In this document: positions 1 to 8,469 of the stretch, piece after piece | Position numbering within the stretch: the stretch's first letter is position 1 | Layout: each line of letters starts with the position of its first letter | The notes under the pieces: model-generated | What the model saw: the letters and a program-made list of their open reading frames with translations, nothing else | Databases searched by the model: none | What the model was told of the DNA's origin: nothing | NCBI RefSeq assembly: GCF_025562715.2 | Contig: NZ_JAPFCC010000001.1 | Location: 5,542,001 to 5,606,000 of the forward strand | Length of the DNA stretch: 64,000 nt | Direction of reading: 5' to 3' | Source: Endozoicomonas gorgoniicola | Lineage (GTDB): Bacteria; Pseudomonadota; Gammaproteobacteria; Pseudomonadales; Endozoicomonadaceae | Program-made: the position numbers and the translations under genes

Positions 1-513
1 ACCCGCGCTATTGGCCGCCTTCAGCTGGATGCCACCTACAGCCCTGTATACCGCGTATCCTATGTCGTTGAAAGCGCCCGTGTAGAACAGCGTACTGACC
101 TCGACAAGCTGGTGATCGACCTGGAAACAGACGGCACACTGGATCCGGATGAAGCGATTCGTCGCGCTGCTACTATTCTGCAGCAGCAACTGGCGGTATT
201 CGTAGACCTGGAAGGTGAAGCTGAGCCTGAGCCAGTGAAGGAAGAGGACGACGTTGATCCTATCCTGCTGCGCCCGGTTGATGATCTGGAACTGACTGTA
301 CGTAGTGCGAACTGCCTGAAAGCAGAAAACATCTACTACATTGGTGACCTGATCCAGCGTACTGAAGTCGAACTGCTGAAGACCCCGAACCTGGGTAAGA
401 AGTCCCTGACTGAAATCAAGGACGTTCTGGCCTCCCGTGGTCTGAGCCTGGGTATGCGTCTGGATAACTGGCCACCTGCCAGTTTGAAGAACGACGACAA
501 GATTTCTGCTTAA
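1..513 (+). CDS. rpoA: RNA polymerase alpha subunit, C-terminal part (5' truncated by the window edge)
   Basis: This is the last 170 codons of the alpha subunit of DNA-directed RNA polymerase. The frame is open from base 1, so the start lies upstream of the window. It holds the end of the N-terminal domain, an acidic linker (about codons 75-90) and the alpha C-terminal domain. That domain binds UP elements and activators; its helix-hairpin-helix region reads SANCLKAENIYYIGDLIQ, then TPNLGKKSLTEIKDVL. The protein ends ASLKNDDKISA. rplQ follows at 626, the usual order at the end of the alpha ribosomal protein operon. The first ATG in this frame (112) is internal and not a start. Confidence 0.98.
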   Translation, partial: TRAIGRLQLDATYSPVYRVSYVVESARVEQRTDLDKLVIDLETDGTLDPDEAIRRAATILQQQLAVFVDLEGEAEPEPVKEEDDVDPILLRPVDDLELTVRSANCLKAENIYYIGDLIQRTEVELLKTPNLGKKSLTEIKDVLASRGLSLGMRLDNWPPASLKNDDKISA

Positions 514-532
514 AACAGCCATGCAGTCCTGA

Positions 533-594
533 CGCCTTTATCCGCTGTCATCAACTCATTCATTTGAATGAGTAAACGGTGGAAGATAAAGGCG
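533..594 (+). promoter_or_regulatory. Large stem-loop between rpoA and rplQ
   Basis: A 10-bp outer stem pairs 533-542 (CGCCTTTATC) with 585-594 (GATAAAGGCG). It encloses an 8-bp inner hairpin, 554-561 with 566-573, around an ATTT loop. There is no T-tract, so it does not look like a terminator. It sits 31 bases before the rplQ start and could act as an RNA processing or translational control site. Function is inferred only from position and folding. Confidence 0.5.
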
Positions 595-625
595 GGGCTG
601 ATGGCAGAACGAGGAAGTTTGTGCC

Positions 626-1015
626 ATGCGTCATCGTAAGAGTGGCCGCAAGCTCAACCGGAATAGCTCTCATCGTAAGGCTATGTTCCGTAACATGACC
701 AGTTCCCTGGTTGAGCACGAAGTAATCAAGACAACACTGCCAAAAGCTAAAGAGCTGCGTCGTGTTGCTGAGCCCCTGATCACCCTGTCTAAAGAAGACA
801 GCGTGGCTAACCGTCGCCTGGCGTTTGATCGTCTCCGTAACAAGGCAACTGTTGGCAAGCTGTTCTCTGATCTGGGTCCACGCTTCAAAGAGCGTCCAGG
901 TGGTTATATCCGCATCCTGAAGTGTGGTTTCCGTAAGGGCGACAACGCTCCTATGGCTATCGTTGAGCTGCTGGATCGTCCAGTTGATGCTGAAGCGGTA
1001 GAAGCTGAAGATTAA
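626..1015 (+). CDS. rplQ: 50S ribosomal protein L17
   Basis: A 129-residue L17 protein of the large ribosomal subunit. The N terminus MRHRKSGRKLNRNSSHRKAM is the family signature, and the conserved RVAEPLITL and GGYIRILK regions follow. The length is normal for gammaproteobacteria, with a short acidic tail. GAGGAAG upstream is a plausible ribosome binding site. It is the last gene of the alpha operon after rpoA and is followed at once by a strong intrinsic terminator. Confidence 0.98.
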   Translation: MRHRKSGRKLNRNSSHRKAMFRNMTSSLVEHEVIKTTLPKAKELRRVAEPLITLSKEDSVANRRLAFDRLRNKATVGKLFSDLGPRFKERPGGYIRILKCGFRKGDNAPMAIVELLDRPVDAEAVEAED

Positions 1016-1032
1016 TTTAATCATCAGCTATT

Positions 1033-1060
1033 GAAAAACCGGGTATTCACCCGGTTTTTC
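1033..1060 (+). terminator. Rho-independent terminator of the alpha operon
   Basis: A GAAAAACCGGGT/ACCCGGTTTTTC inverted repeat surrounds an ATTC loop and ends in a T-run. It lies 17 bases after the rplQ stop codon. Confidence 0.9.
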
Positions 1061-1144
1061 TGTATCTGGAGTAAGGAATAGCTTGGGCAACCCTGGTTCA
1101 TCTGCCATTGAAGGCGTTTAGACAGAACCATTTGGAAGGTGGTA

Positions 1145-1387
1145 TCACTTGGCGGCTAGATTGTTGACGATTTGTATGAGAAGTTCTTCGATTTTTTCAA
1201 TACGTCTATCTTGTTGATCGAACCTAGTATTGAGTGAAGCTATGTCTTTGCGGGTTTCAACCTGTTCTTTTAGAACTAGCGAAACCACCTCATGAGTACC
1301 GTCGATAACGCTAACCATTCTCTCAAAGCAATCATCCTGTATTCTTTGCTTTGATTCTATTTTTCTCAGTCGACTTTCCAGAGACAT
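1145..1387 (-). CDS. Small coiled-coil protein of unknown function
   Basis: An 80-residue charged protein starting MSLESRLRKIE. Heptad-like spacing of L, I and V runs through most of its length (RFDQQDRRIEKIEELLIQIV), so a coiled coil is likely. No signal peptide or membrane helix is visible. The 92-residue protein at 8470-8748 has a similar C-terminal pattern (RFDTMDAKLDYLTSLV); the two may be distant relatives or simply share heptads. No function is recognised. The Shine-Dalgarno match is weak, and the call rests mainly on the ORF and its coherent helical pattern. Confidence 0.55.
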   Translation of the reverse strand: MSLESRLRKIESKQRIQDDCFERMVSVIDGTHEVVSLVLKEQVETRKDIASLNTRFDQQDRRIEKIEELLIQIVNNLAAK

Positions 1388-1549
1388 AAGAACTGCTCAT
1401 TTTTATTGGTTGGGGAGTAAGAATAGCAGGCAATGGACAGCTGGACACATCACTTCCGCATGTATGCCACTCCCGCGAAGGTATGAGTTCACCACGAGCA
1501 GTAGTTTCCAGCCTTGTCGGAGGGCGAACAGTACTTAATCATCGGAAGG

Positions 1550-1729
1550 TTATTTTTTGTCGCTTCGCATCTCCGGACTAAAAACGTTGCATTGAATCGT
1601 CGAAGTGTTGGCAGCTGCAAAGCCAGAAATAAGAATAAGCGTTAAAGCGAGTGTGATAATGTTGCAGGAACGACCAACGCGGCACTGCTTCTCGTCGCTA
1701 CGGCACTGGTCGTAAGGTGATAAATCCAT
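1550..1729 (-). CDS. Possible small membrane or exported peptide
   Basis: A 59-codon ATG ORF. It has a short polar N terminus rich in Cys and Arg, a central hydrophobic stretch (IITLALTLILISGFAAA, about residues 24-40) and a short polar tail. This could be one membrane helix or a displaced signal peptide. The upstream match to a ribosome binding site is poor (AGAGA) and no family is recognised. It may be a relic of a longer exported protein or a chance ORF. Confidence 0.25.
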   Translation of the reverse strand: MDLSPYDQCRSDEKQCRVGRSCNIITLALTLILISGFAAANTSTIQCNVFSPEMRSDKK

Positions 1730-1830
1730 TTCTCTAAAGCCTCATAAAATCGTGTACTGGAGCTTTGGCTTCACAACTACAGCATTCCTTTCATGAAGCT
1801 ACATAACTAAGGGTAGATTAGCAAAAAAAT

Positions 1831-1858
1831 CGCTTTCCGCTTTCCGCTTTCCGCTTTC
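1831..1858 (+). repeat. Heptamer tandem repeat, four units of CGCTTTC
   Basis: Four perfect 7-bp units are followed by a partial CGCT. They lie in the spacer upstream of the DUF29 pseudogene. Repeats of the same length occur at 17366 and 22155. Confidence 0.9.
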
Positions 1859-1971
1859 CGCTGTTGCCTGGTGGTTGTATGAACAACTAATAGCCAGAAG
1901 CTAAAAGCTCATTATTTTTGACCCTTTCAGTTTACTGTCTAAATTAGTTAGCGAATAGTGGGAGGCAGAGT

Positions 1972-2451
1972 ATGAAAAATCTCTATAAAACTGATTATTA
2001 CCAGTGGCTGCAACAGCAAAAAGACTACCTGTCGAATCGGCAGTTTGACAAACTCGACATTGAAAATCTGATCGGTGAAATTGGCGATATAGGTTGGGAG
2101 CTGGATACTCTTGAAACACGTCTGACAACTTTGCTCCTGCATCTGCTGAAATACCATTACCAGACCCAGGTCATTAACCCTGTCCTACCGGAGCCGTATA
2201 ATTGTCGCGACTGGAAAAATACCATTAGCCGAACAAGGCTTGCTCTTATCAAGTTGATTAAATGACGCCCGCATCTTAAAGGTCATGAAAATGATATTCT
2301 TCCTGAATCGTACAAGGATGCCAAACACCTTGCTATCGAGGCTATGAACTATTACGTTCAGCCCCATCAGCAGTTAAATAATGAAAGTTTTCCCGACGTT
2401 TGCCCGTGGAGCTTCGAGACTATTATGCAGGAAGGCTGGTTGCCAGCCTGA
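1972..2451 (+). pseudogene. DUF29-family gene interrupted by one in-frame TGA
   Basis: The first 97 codons encode a DUF29-like protein (LYKTDYYQWLQQQ; LDTLETRLTTLLLHLLKY; LPEPYNCRDW). A TGA at 2263-2265 stops it. The same frame stays open for 61 more codons that continue the family (RPHL, then LAIEAMNYYV and CPWSFETIMQEGWLPA) to a TGA at 2449-2451. The intact paralogue at 34391-34882 reads LIKKRPHL where this copy reads LIK-stop-RPHL. One base change therefore explains the break; it could be an amber-type relic, a sequencing error or a recent mutation. DUF29 proteins are small, helical and of unknown function. Confidence 0.85.
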
Positions 2452-2660
2452 TGCCTTATCACTGCCCTCCACAATCCCGCCTTGCTGCCTCATAACCAAA
2501 TCCGCAAGTAAAACGACAAGTGTTTAATAGAAAATGTTCACTTGTGTTGATCTCGGATAGTTTTTGTGCAATATTTCTCGCTCCTGAACGTAATAAATAG
2601 AGCAATAAAATTATTTCATGCGGACTGTTGATCTGGATCAACTAACCATGCAGAATTAAG

Positions 2661-2691
2661 TTGTAAGTGAATCCTGCTGTAGTCGTATAAT
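2661..2691 (+). promoter_or_regulatory. Possible sigma-70 promoter of the fimbrial locus
   Basis: A perfect TATAAT lies at 2686-2691 with TTGTAA at 2661-2666. The 19-base spacing is long. A 12-bp palindrome GACCTGAAGGTC (2700-2711) overlaps the likely ribosome binding site of the first pilin gene (start 2719) and could modulate its translation. Confidence 0.4.
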
Positions 2692-2718
2692 TTAAAATTG
2701 ACCTGAAGGTCGAAAAAA

Positions 2719-3288
2719 ATGATTTACAGTTATTTGATAGCAATAATAATCGCACTACAGTCAACCGTTTCAATGGCTGTGTGCATACCCAGCGACGGCG
2801 ACGGCGATGGCGATGGTGATCTCGCTGACGAATCCTGTGCGGTATCAGACATAACCCTGTCTGTCCCGGAATTGGCAAGAGTCAACCAGTTGCAGGAATT
2901 CTCTCTGGGTGAGTTTGATTATGAAACAGTTCCTCAGTCCATCAACGATTTCTGCATCTGGTATAACACAGAAGAATTCTCATTAACGGTGAACAGTGCC
3001 AACAGCGCTGGCGACAGCACCTTTGGTTTGCTGGGAACCAGCTCGGCCGTGAGAATTCCCTATGAAGTAATTTGGTACAACCAGACTGGTGGTGGCGGTA
3101 CAGAACTTAACCTGACGGCTCAGGAAAATATTCCACAACAGCAGTTGAGGTTGCTAACCCAGGCGGTGAACTCAGATTGTGAAGAGAATAATACTTCGAT
3201 AAACGTCAGGGTTCCGCTACAGAACCTTGAGAACCAACCGGAAGACAGTTATTCCGATACGTTGACGGTGACGGTTTCCGTGCAGTGA
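2719..3288 (+). CDS. Fimbrial minor pilin-like protein
   Basis: A 189-residue exported protein with an N-terminal signal peptide (hydrophobic to about residue 20, MIYSYLIAIIIALQSTVSMA). A DGDGDGDGDL run encoded by imperfect hexamers follows. The rest is a pilin-like beta domain. It shares with the other three subunits of this locus the pattern LGxF, then FC, then a second Cys near the middle, and a C-terminal PxxSYSDTLTVTV strand that would act as donor strand or terminal beta strand. It is first in the locus, 59 bases before the major pilin candidate. Minor subunit, initiator or adaptor are all possible roles. Confidence 0.65.
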   Translation: MIYSYLIAIIIALQSTVSMAVCIPSDGDGDGDGDLADESCAVSDITLSVPELARVNQLQEFSLGEFDYETVPQSINDFCIWYNTEEFSLTVNSANSAGDSTFGLLGTSSAVRIPYEVIWYNQTGGGGTELNLTAQENIPQQQLRLLTQAVNSDCEENNTSINVRVPLQNLENQPEDSYSDTLTVTVSVQ

Positions 3289-3347
3289 GTGGGCAAGTTA
3301 AAGATTAAAAAAACAGCACGAAGTGCAAACTGGAAGGGAGAGTTAAA

Positions 3348-3947
3348 ATGATTAATAAAAGTACAGTAGCCTTTTTAAGTGGGCTGGTGATTTCTACTGG
3401 TGCTTTTGCCATTGGTGATGATAGTAATGATGGGAACAGTGGAGGCTTAGGCTTGAGCTCGCGTGGTGACCTAAATGTCACAATGAATGTCGCCAAGTTT
3501 GGTGATGGAGTATCGGGCGGTAAGGTTATGATAAAGCACCTGGATAATATTGGTTTAGGTACTTTTGGTATCAGTGATAATTTGGAGGGAAGTTCTAATT
3601 TTTGCATTTATGCAACCGGCTATTCAAGCACTGACACATATGAAGACATAAGCGTAAAAATTGGTGGTGGAGTGGCGGGTACTGATGCGTTTGAACTCAC
3701 TGGACCTAATGGTGCTGTTGTAAATTACACAGTGACCTATGAGGATGGAGGTAATACAGCAAAAGATACTGCTGCTGCTGGAGGTAATAATACATTTGCT
3801 GGACTGACGAGTGTCGGTTTAGATGCAAACCAAAATTGTACCGCTGAAAATGCAACTATTTCGGTTGCTGTAAGTGATGTTGATGCTTCACAAGCTCCAG
3901 CTGGTTCATACACAGGAACTTTGGCGTTAATTATTGCGGCAGAGTAA
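3348..3947 (+). CDS. Fimbrial major pilin-like protein
   Basis: A 199-residue exported protein. The signal peptide MINKSTVAFLSGLVISTGAFA is followed by a Gly/Asn/Asp-rich mature start. The pilin domain has LGTFGIS, NFCIYA, a second Cys (NQNCTAE) and the terminal strand PAGSYTGTLALIIAAE. That ending resembles CS1/CFA-I-type pilins as well as the spore-coat-U fold. A good ribosome binding site (AAGGGAGA) and its place upstream of adhesin and usher make it the best major-subunit candidate. The two Cys residues could form the usual intrasubunit disulfide. Confidence 0.7.
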   Translation: MINKSTVAFLSGLVISTGAFAIGDDSNDGNSGGLGLSSRGDLNVTMNVAKFGDGVSGGKVMIKHLDNIGLGTFGISDNLEGSSNFCIYATGYSSTDTYEDISVKIGGGVAGTDAFELTGPNGAVVNYTVTYEDGGNTAKDTAAAGGNNTFAGLTSVGLDANQNCTAENATISVAVSDVDASQAPAGSYTGTLALIIAAE

Positions 3948-3963
3948 TTTGTTAACAAGTAGA

Positions 3964-3988
3964 TTGGGAGTTGCTACGCTCTTCCCAA
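3964..3988 (+). terminator. Possible attenuator hairpin after the major pilin gene
   Basis: TTGGGA pairs with TCCCAA around a 13-base loop, 17 bases after the pilin stop. There is no T-tract. Partial termination here would raise major pilin over adhesin and usher, as in other pilin operons, but this is inference. Confidence 0.3.
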
Positions 3989-4033
3989 CCTACAACGTAA
4001 AAACAAGCATCAGCAACACTCCGGGTTTCTGGC

Positions 4034-5128
4034 ATGAAGTCAAACAACCAGTACAATAAAAAACCAAAACACCTTAAACAGGCGACCGCTAATTTATGGT
4101 CTGCTTGTTTAAGGCGTTGTTTTTTTATGCTGCTGCTAATATTCCCTTTGTTTTTAACTGAAGAAGCACAAGCCGGATTCTGTTGGGCTATGGGAGGCGC
4201 TGCAACCTGCACACTTCAGGATAACAGTGGTTCTATAAACTACGATGACCCCCATACATTGCAGCCTGTTGTCGTTGACAAAGATCAGACGTTTACCTCT
4301 AACATTCCATTTCAGTTTCGTTCTGGCTGCACCGCCAAAGATGGCTGTAGCGGTGGGCTGAACTGGGAAGTGCATTTTGTAAATTTTAAATATAATGGTT
4401 CAAATGTTGATAAAGGACTGTTCAATGACAGAACTCATTATGACCTTAAAGGCTTTTTTAACATTAATGGCTTTGGTTATGATGACAAAGACCTAAATCC
4501 TTGGCCTATGGACGATAAGTTTAATGGTAACGGTGAGGACAATCTTTGGGCTGGTCAGATGTCAGGTTTTTCCCATATATCGTTAATCCTCAAGTACAAA
4601 TTATTGAAAGACCTTCAGCCGGGTGATCATCACTTCACAGTGGTCATCGAAGGCAGGGAAGTACAAGAGTCTGGTGTTACAAGAACCCTTAATTACAATT
4701 TCTTTATCAAAGTTCCCGAAAACAAACAGGTTCGTATATCCGGATTACGGAATGTCCAGCTTGGCACTTTTCCTGAGCACTCTAGCTACGATTCACAAAA
4801 TTTCTGCATTCATTCCTCCGGTGAGGGAAACTTCAAGATTCGTGCAGAGGGTGGCGATAAGCGAGATAATAATTTCCAGTTAAACAGTGCTTCCAACACT
4901 ATTTCATACTCTCCATTGTTTGGGGTTGGCAATTCACTTCCTGAAGGTAGCTTACTAAGAATGAATGACGAAACTTCAGGTCAGTTCAAAGGGCATAAGG
5001 ATGATTTTTGTGGTGGTGGAACCAATATGACACTGGCTATCAAGCTTAATACTACGTTTGAGGAACTCAGCATAAAACCGGCAGGTAATTATACCGACAC
5101 GTTAACATTGCATGTTGAGGCAGACTAA
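4034..5128 (+). CDS. Two-domain fimbrial tip adhesin candidate 1
   Basis: A 364-residue exported protein. A long basic n-region leads to a hydrophobic core and an AQA/GF cleavage site near residue 48. The N-terminal domain (about 50-230) is Cys-rich, with conserved LQPGDHHFTVVIEG. The C-terminal pilin domain (about 235-364) has VRISGLRNVQLGTF, NFCIHSSGEGNFKI, CGGGTNMTL and PAGNYTDTLTLHVEAD. A lectin-like domain plus a pilin domain is the layout of fimbrial tip adhesins such as CfaE. The protein at 8834-9841 has the same layout. It lies just upstream of the usher. Confidence 0.7.
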   Translation: MKSNNQYNKKPKHLKQATANLWSACLRRCFFMLLLIFPLFLTEEAQAGFCWAMGGAATCTLQDNSGSINYDDPHTLQPVVVDKDQTFTSNIPFQFRSGCTAKDGCSGGLNWEVHFVNFKYNGSNVDKGLFNDRTHYDLKGFFNINGFGYDDKDLNPWPMDDKFNGNGEDNLWAGQMSGFSHISLILKYKLLKDLQPGDHHFTVVIEGREVQESGVTRTLNYNFFIKVPENKQVRISGLRNVQLGTFPEHSSYDSQNFCIHSSGEGNFKIRAEGGDKRDNNFQLNSASNTISYSPLFGVGNSLPEGSLLRMNDETSGQFKGHKDDFCGGGTNMTLAIKLNTTFEELSIKPAGNYTDTLTLHVEAD

Positions 5129-5175
5129 GTTTTAAAACATCCTGCAGAATGGATGCACAGTACAGCAGGCAAAAA

Positions 5176-7668
5176 ATGATTAAAAAAAATACAAAAACAC
5201 TGTGCTTTATTGCTGCATGGTTATTCGCTTTAAAAGTGAGTGCAAAAGAACCCCTGATTATTTCCCAAACCTCTGTCCCTGCCGGTTTTGAAGATCTGCT
5301 CGCCCCTCAGCAAAGCATGATCGACGTCTACTTTGGCGGTCGCTTTGTCACCACTATGTCTGCCACCTTCACCACCAGTACCGTCGAGTTCGAAGACCCG
5401 GAAAAACTGGTCAGGCAACTCCCGGCGGTGCTTGATGCTTTTCCTGTGATTCAGGCGCTGGAAGGCGAGCTGGATAGCCATACGGAAGCCGTCTGCTATG
5501 GTCGCTCTACCCAAGGTTGCGGCATCATTGAGCCGGAAGTCGCCGGAGTTATTTTTAATGCCGATAACTTCAGGGCCGATCTGTTTATTCACCCCAGCCT
5601 GCTCACCGTTCAGGCGCTGGACAAAAATCGCTTTCTACCGGGTTCTGAAGCGGGGCCTGCGGTTATCCAGAACTTGTCTGCCAATATTTCCGGCACTCTA
5701 AACGATGGTAACTCCGAGGACAATTACACCGTCTTTGGGAGTAGCTTTTTGTCGTTTGAAGAAAACAGCGTTCAGGCCAACTGGGATTTTTCAAGAGATC
5801 AGAAGGCCAGCGTCAACACACTACTTTTTGAGCGAGACTACCAGGGTCACTTATGGCAGGCGGGTTTAGTCAATACCACGGGCTTTGGTCTGAATTTCAG
5901 TGCCAGTCGTCGTCTATGGGGAGCAAGGGTTGCCAGCTCTTTCAATACCCGCACGGATCGTTCTTTTACCCAGGGAACACCACTGGAAATCTACATGCCG
6001 GTGCGTGGACGCTATGAAATTATTTATGAAGAACGGCTGATCAGTAGTGGCTTTCTGGAAGCGGGTAATCAGGAACTGGACACCACTAACTTTCCCAGCG
6101 GCGCTTATGACCTGACCATAAAGATACTGGATGAGGCAAATAATCTGGTACGCACTGAAACCCGTTTCTTTGCTAAACAGACCCGTCTGGCACCTATTGG
6201 TGAGAACGAGTATTTCCTCGAAGGCGGGCGGGTTTCTCTGTCTTCTGCTGATAAGATTCTTCCGGAAGTACAAGACGATGTTCTGGTAAGAGGCGGTGTT
6301 AACATGCGCCTTGGAGATACCTTATCCGGCTCTTTTGCGTTGGCAGCCACTGAAGGGCAGAGTCTGGCAGAGGCTTCTTTCTTCAAGATCGGTCGCCGTT
6401 ACGAGCTGGCTCCCTCTTTTATGTTGTCTGATGAAGGTGACTACGGTGGCAAGCTGGATGCACGCTACCGTTACGGCCAGTTTAATATCAGTGGCAGCTA
6501 TTTTCAGTTGTGGCGCAGTGATGAAGTCCGACCCACAACGGAATTTGATTTGCTGGGCAATGAGTTCCGCCAGAGCAGTGTGTCCATGAACTATCCGCTT
6601 CTGGATGGGAATGCCAGCTACCGTTACAGTGAGAGTGAAAGCGCATCGACGGATGGCACCACCAATAACCATCAAACCCGTCAGAGTGTTGGCTACAGCC
6701 GAAGCATTTACCGTGACGGGCTGTATTCCGTGTCCATGCGTTTTGATACCTCCTGGACCGATGAAGGGCAGATCAGCGGGCTGATCTCTTTTGACCTGAG
6801 TCGTTCAGAGAGTCAATGGACGTTCCGGGCAAACCCCCAGGCTCGTTATGACAAAGATACTGAAGGCAAGAGCGACCGGACCGAGCAGATGCAGGTATCG
6901 GCCACTTATAATAACAGGGACTCCGTTGCCGGAAACTTCCGTAGTACGATCAGGGCAGAAAAAAGGTCGTCGGGTCAAACCACGGCAGGACTGACTAGCC
7001 GTCTGGCATCCACCTGGGGAACCGCGAACCTCAACGTTAACCATGTTGACAACGATTCCAACAGAACCACAGGTTATTCCGCAAACCTGAGTACCAGCTT
7101 TATGGCTAACAGCAATGTGTTTGCCTTTGGTGGCGAGTCCCAGTCCCGCTCTGCCGTGGTGGTAACGGTTGATGGTGCATCACTGGGGGATCAGTTTGAT
7201 GTCTATATAGACAACCAACGTCGTGGTTATGCGCTGGGTGGCAAGCCTTCGATCATTCACCTTAGTCCGTTCAGAACCTATAAAGTCAGCATCAGGCCAA
7301 CAGGTAGCAGTATTTTCTCTTTTGACGAAAAAGAGTACGAGGTGACTCTGTATCCCGGCAATGTCATGGATCTGGATTACAGCGTTGACAGTGTCCGGGT
7401 GTTATACGGCAGAGTAAAAACAAACGACGGCGACTGGCTGGCTAATGCCAGTGTACAGGGTGGTGTAGGTCTGGCTGTCAGTGATGAGTATGGCATGTTC
7501 CAGGCTGAAATTACGGACGACAGTAAACAGCTTATTTTTGTAAAAGGCGGCAGGCAGTGTCTGGTTGATCTGGATGTTGGAGACAAGAAAGATGACTTTA
7601 TTAATCTCGGACAAGTTGTCTGTCACTATGCAGACGTTCATAATCAGGCAAAAGCAGACGGTATTTAA
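5176..7668 (+). CDS. Outer membrane usher of an alpha-type (CS1/CFA-I-like) fimbria
   Basis: A roughly 830-residue usher that exports and orders pilin subunits across the outer membrane. The start at 5176 gives a clean signal peptide (MIKKNTKTLCFIAAWLFALKVSA); an in-frame ATG at 5149 would add nine residues. The N-terminal region MIDVYFGGRFVTT with a two-Cys loop (VCYGRSTQGCG), the E-set-like part (GAYDLTIKILDEANNLVRTETRFFAKQ) and the C-terminal domain (VQGGVGLAVSDEYGMFQAEI) follow the TcfC/CooC/CfaC usher family rather than FimD/PapC. The middle is a long array of beta strands, as expected of a barrel. The chaperone gene is next, after 30 bases. Confidence 0.85.
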   Translation: MIKKNTKTLCFIAAWLFALKVSAKEPLIISQTSVPAGFEDLLAPQQSMIDVYFGGRFVTTMSATFTTSTVEFEDPEKLVRQLPAVLDAFPVIQALEGELDSHTEAVCYGRSTQGCGIIEPEVAGVIFNADNFRADLFIHPSLLTVQALDKNRFLPGSEAGPAVIQNLSANISGTLNDGNSEDNYTVFGSSFLSFEENSVQANWDFSRDQKASVNTLLFERDYQGHLWQAGLVNTTGFGLNFSASRRLWGARVASSFNTRTDRSFTQGTPLEIYMPVRGRYEIIYEERLISSGFLEAGNQELDTTNFPSGAYDLTIKILDEANNLVRTETRFFAKQTRLAPIGENEYFLEGGRVSLSSADKILPEVQDDVLVRGGVNMRLGDTLSGSFALAATEGQSLAEASFFKIGRRYELAPSFMLSDEGDYGGKLDARYRYGQFNISGSYFQLWRSDEVRPTTEFDLLGNEFRQSSVSMNYPLLDGNASYRYSESESASTDGTTNNHQTRQSVGYSRSIYRDGLYSVSMRFDTSWTDEGQISGLISFDLSRSESQWTFRANPQARYDKDTEGKSDRTEQMQVSATYNNRDSVAGNFRSTIRAEKRSSGQTTAGLTSRLASTWGTANLNVNHVDNDSNRTTGYSANLSTSFMANSNVFAFGGESQSRSAVVVTVDGASLGDQFDVYIDNQRRGYALGGKPSIIHLSPFRTYKVSIRPTGSSIFSFDEKEYEVTLYPGNVMDLDYSVDSVRVLYGRVKTNDGDWLANASVQGGVGLAVSDEYGMFQAEITDDSKQLIFVKGGRQCLVDLDVGDKKDDFINLGQVVCHYADVHNQAKADGI

Positions 7669-7698
7669 AACTTAATAACTCACTGTCAGGATGATGTC

Positions 7699-8430
7699 GT
7701 GGAAGTAAGAAAAAAAACAGGGCTGGTGGTTGCCTTACTGGTTACTTTGAAAGCCACTTTACTGGCCTCACCCTTTGCCAGTGCCAATATGCTGCTGGAT
7801 CGGATGATTGTCTACTTTGAGCCGGGCAAGCAGCCGCGCCAGGATATTCGCGTCACCAATGTCAGCGATGACAACCTGTTTCTGCAAACCGAGATTTACA
7901 AGGTGGTTAACCCCGGAGCAGAAAATGAGGAGCGCATCCGGATTACTAATCCTGATGAGATGAAGTTGCTGGCAACGCCGCAAAAGTCTATTGTTGCGCC
8001 GGGAGGGCGTCGAACCGTTCGCCTTGTGAGCCTGGAAACCCCAAAGGAGACGGAAGACGTTTATCGGATTACGTTCCGACCCGTAACCGGTGATGTAGAA
8101 GCCAACCAGAATGCGATTCAACTGTTAATTGCCTATCAGGCACTGATTTTTATCCGCCCCGAAAAGCCTGTCTATGAACTGGTTGCAAAGCGTGAAGGCG
8201 ATAAAGTGACCTTTACCAATAAAGGCAACAGCAATGTCATTCTTCGTAATGGTGAACAATGCGCATCCGCAGAGGGTGAAGACGACTGTGTTGAAATCAC
8301 TTCAGGCGGTCGTATTTATGCGGGGCAGAGTTTAACGCTGGACTTGCCAGGTAAAGGTAAGCTGGTTCGTTTCGGGATGTTTGACGGAACCCGTGAACAG
8401 CGCCGGGAATTTACTTTCCCTTTGAAGTAA
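7699..8430 (+). CDS. Periplasmic fimbrial chaperone, alpha-type
   Basis: A 243-residue PapD-like chaperone of the CfaA/CooB type. A signal peptide ends near residue 29 (SPFASAN). The first immunoglobulin-like domain has MIVYFEPGKQPRQDIRVTNVSDDN and the basic anchor PGGRRTVRLVSLE; the second has QALIFIRPEKP and ends in a C-terminal strand. A disulfide is possible (EQCASAEGEDDC). It holds subunits before delivery to the adjacent usher. The start is GTG, with AGG eight bases upstream. Confidence 0.85.
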   Translation: MEVRKKTGLVVALLVTLKATLLASPFASANMLLDRMIVYFEPGKQPRQDIRVTNVSDDNLFLQTEIYKVVNPGAENEERIRITNPDEMKLLATPQKSIVAPGGRRTVRLVSLETPKETEDVYRITFRPVTGDVEANQNAIQLLIAYQALIFIRPEKPVYELVAKREGDKVTFTNKGNSNVILRNGEQCASAEGEDDCVEITSGGRIYAGQSLTLDLPGKGKLVRFGMFDGTREQRREFTFPLK

Positions 8431-8469
8431 TAGGCCTATACTCAGCACTCATAAAAAAAGGTACGCAGT

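Larger units (their letters stand above)
1388..1971. other. Accessory spacer between the alpha operon and the DUF29 relic
   Basis: No clear gene lies in this 584-base stretch. It holds one possible 59-codon ORF on the minus strand (1550-1729) and a heptamer repeat (1831-1858). No tRNA, insertion sequence or strong promoter was seen. Confidence 0.5.

Noticed and set aside
560..1024. Minus-strand frame of 154 codons
   Set aside because: Antisense to rplQ and without family features.
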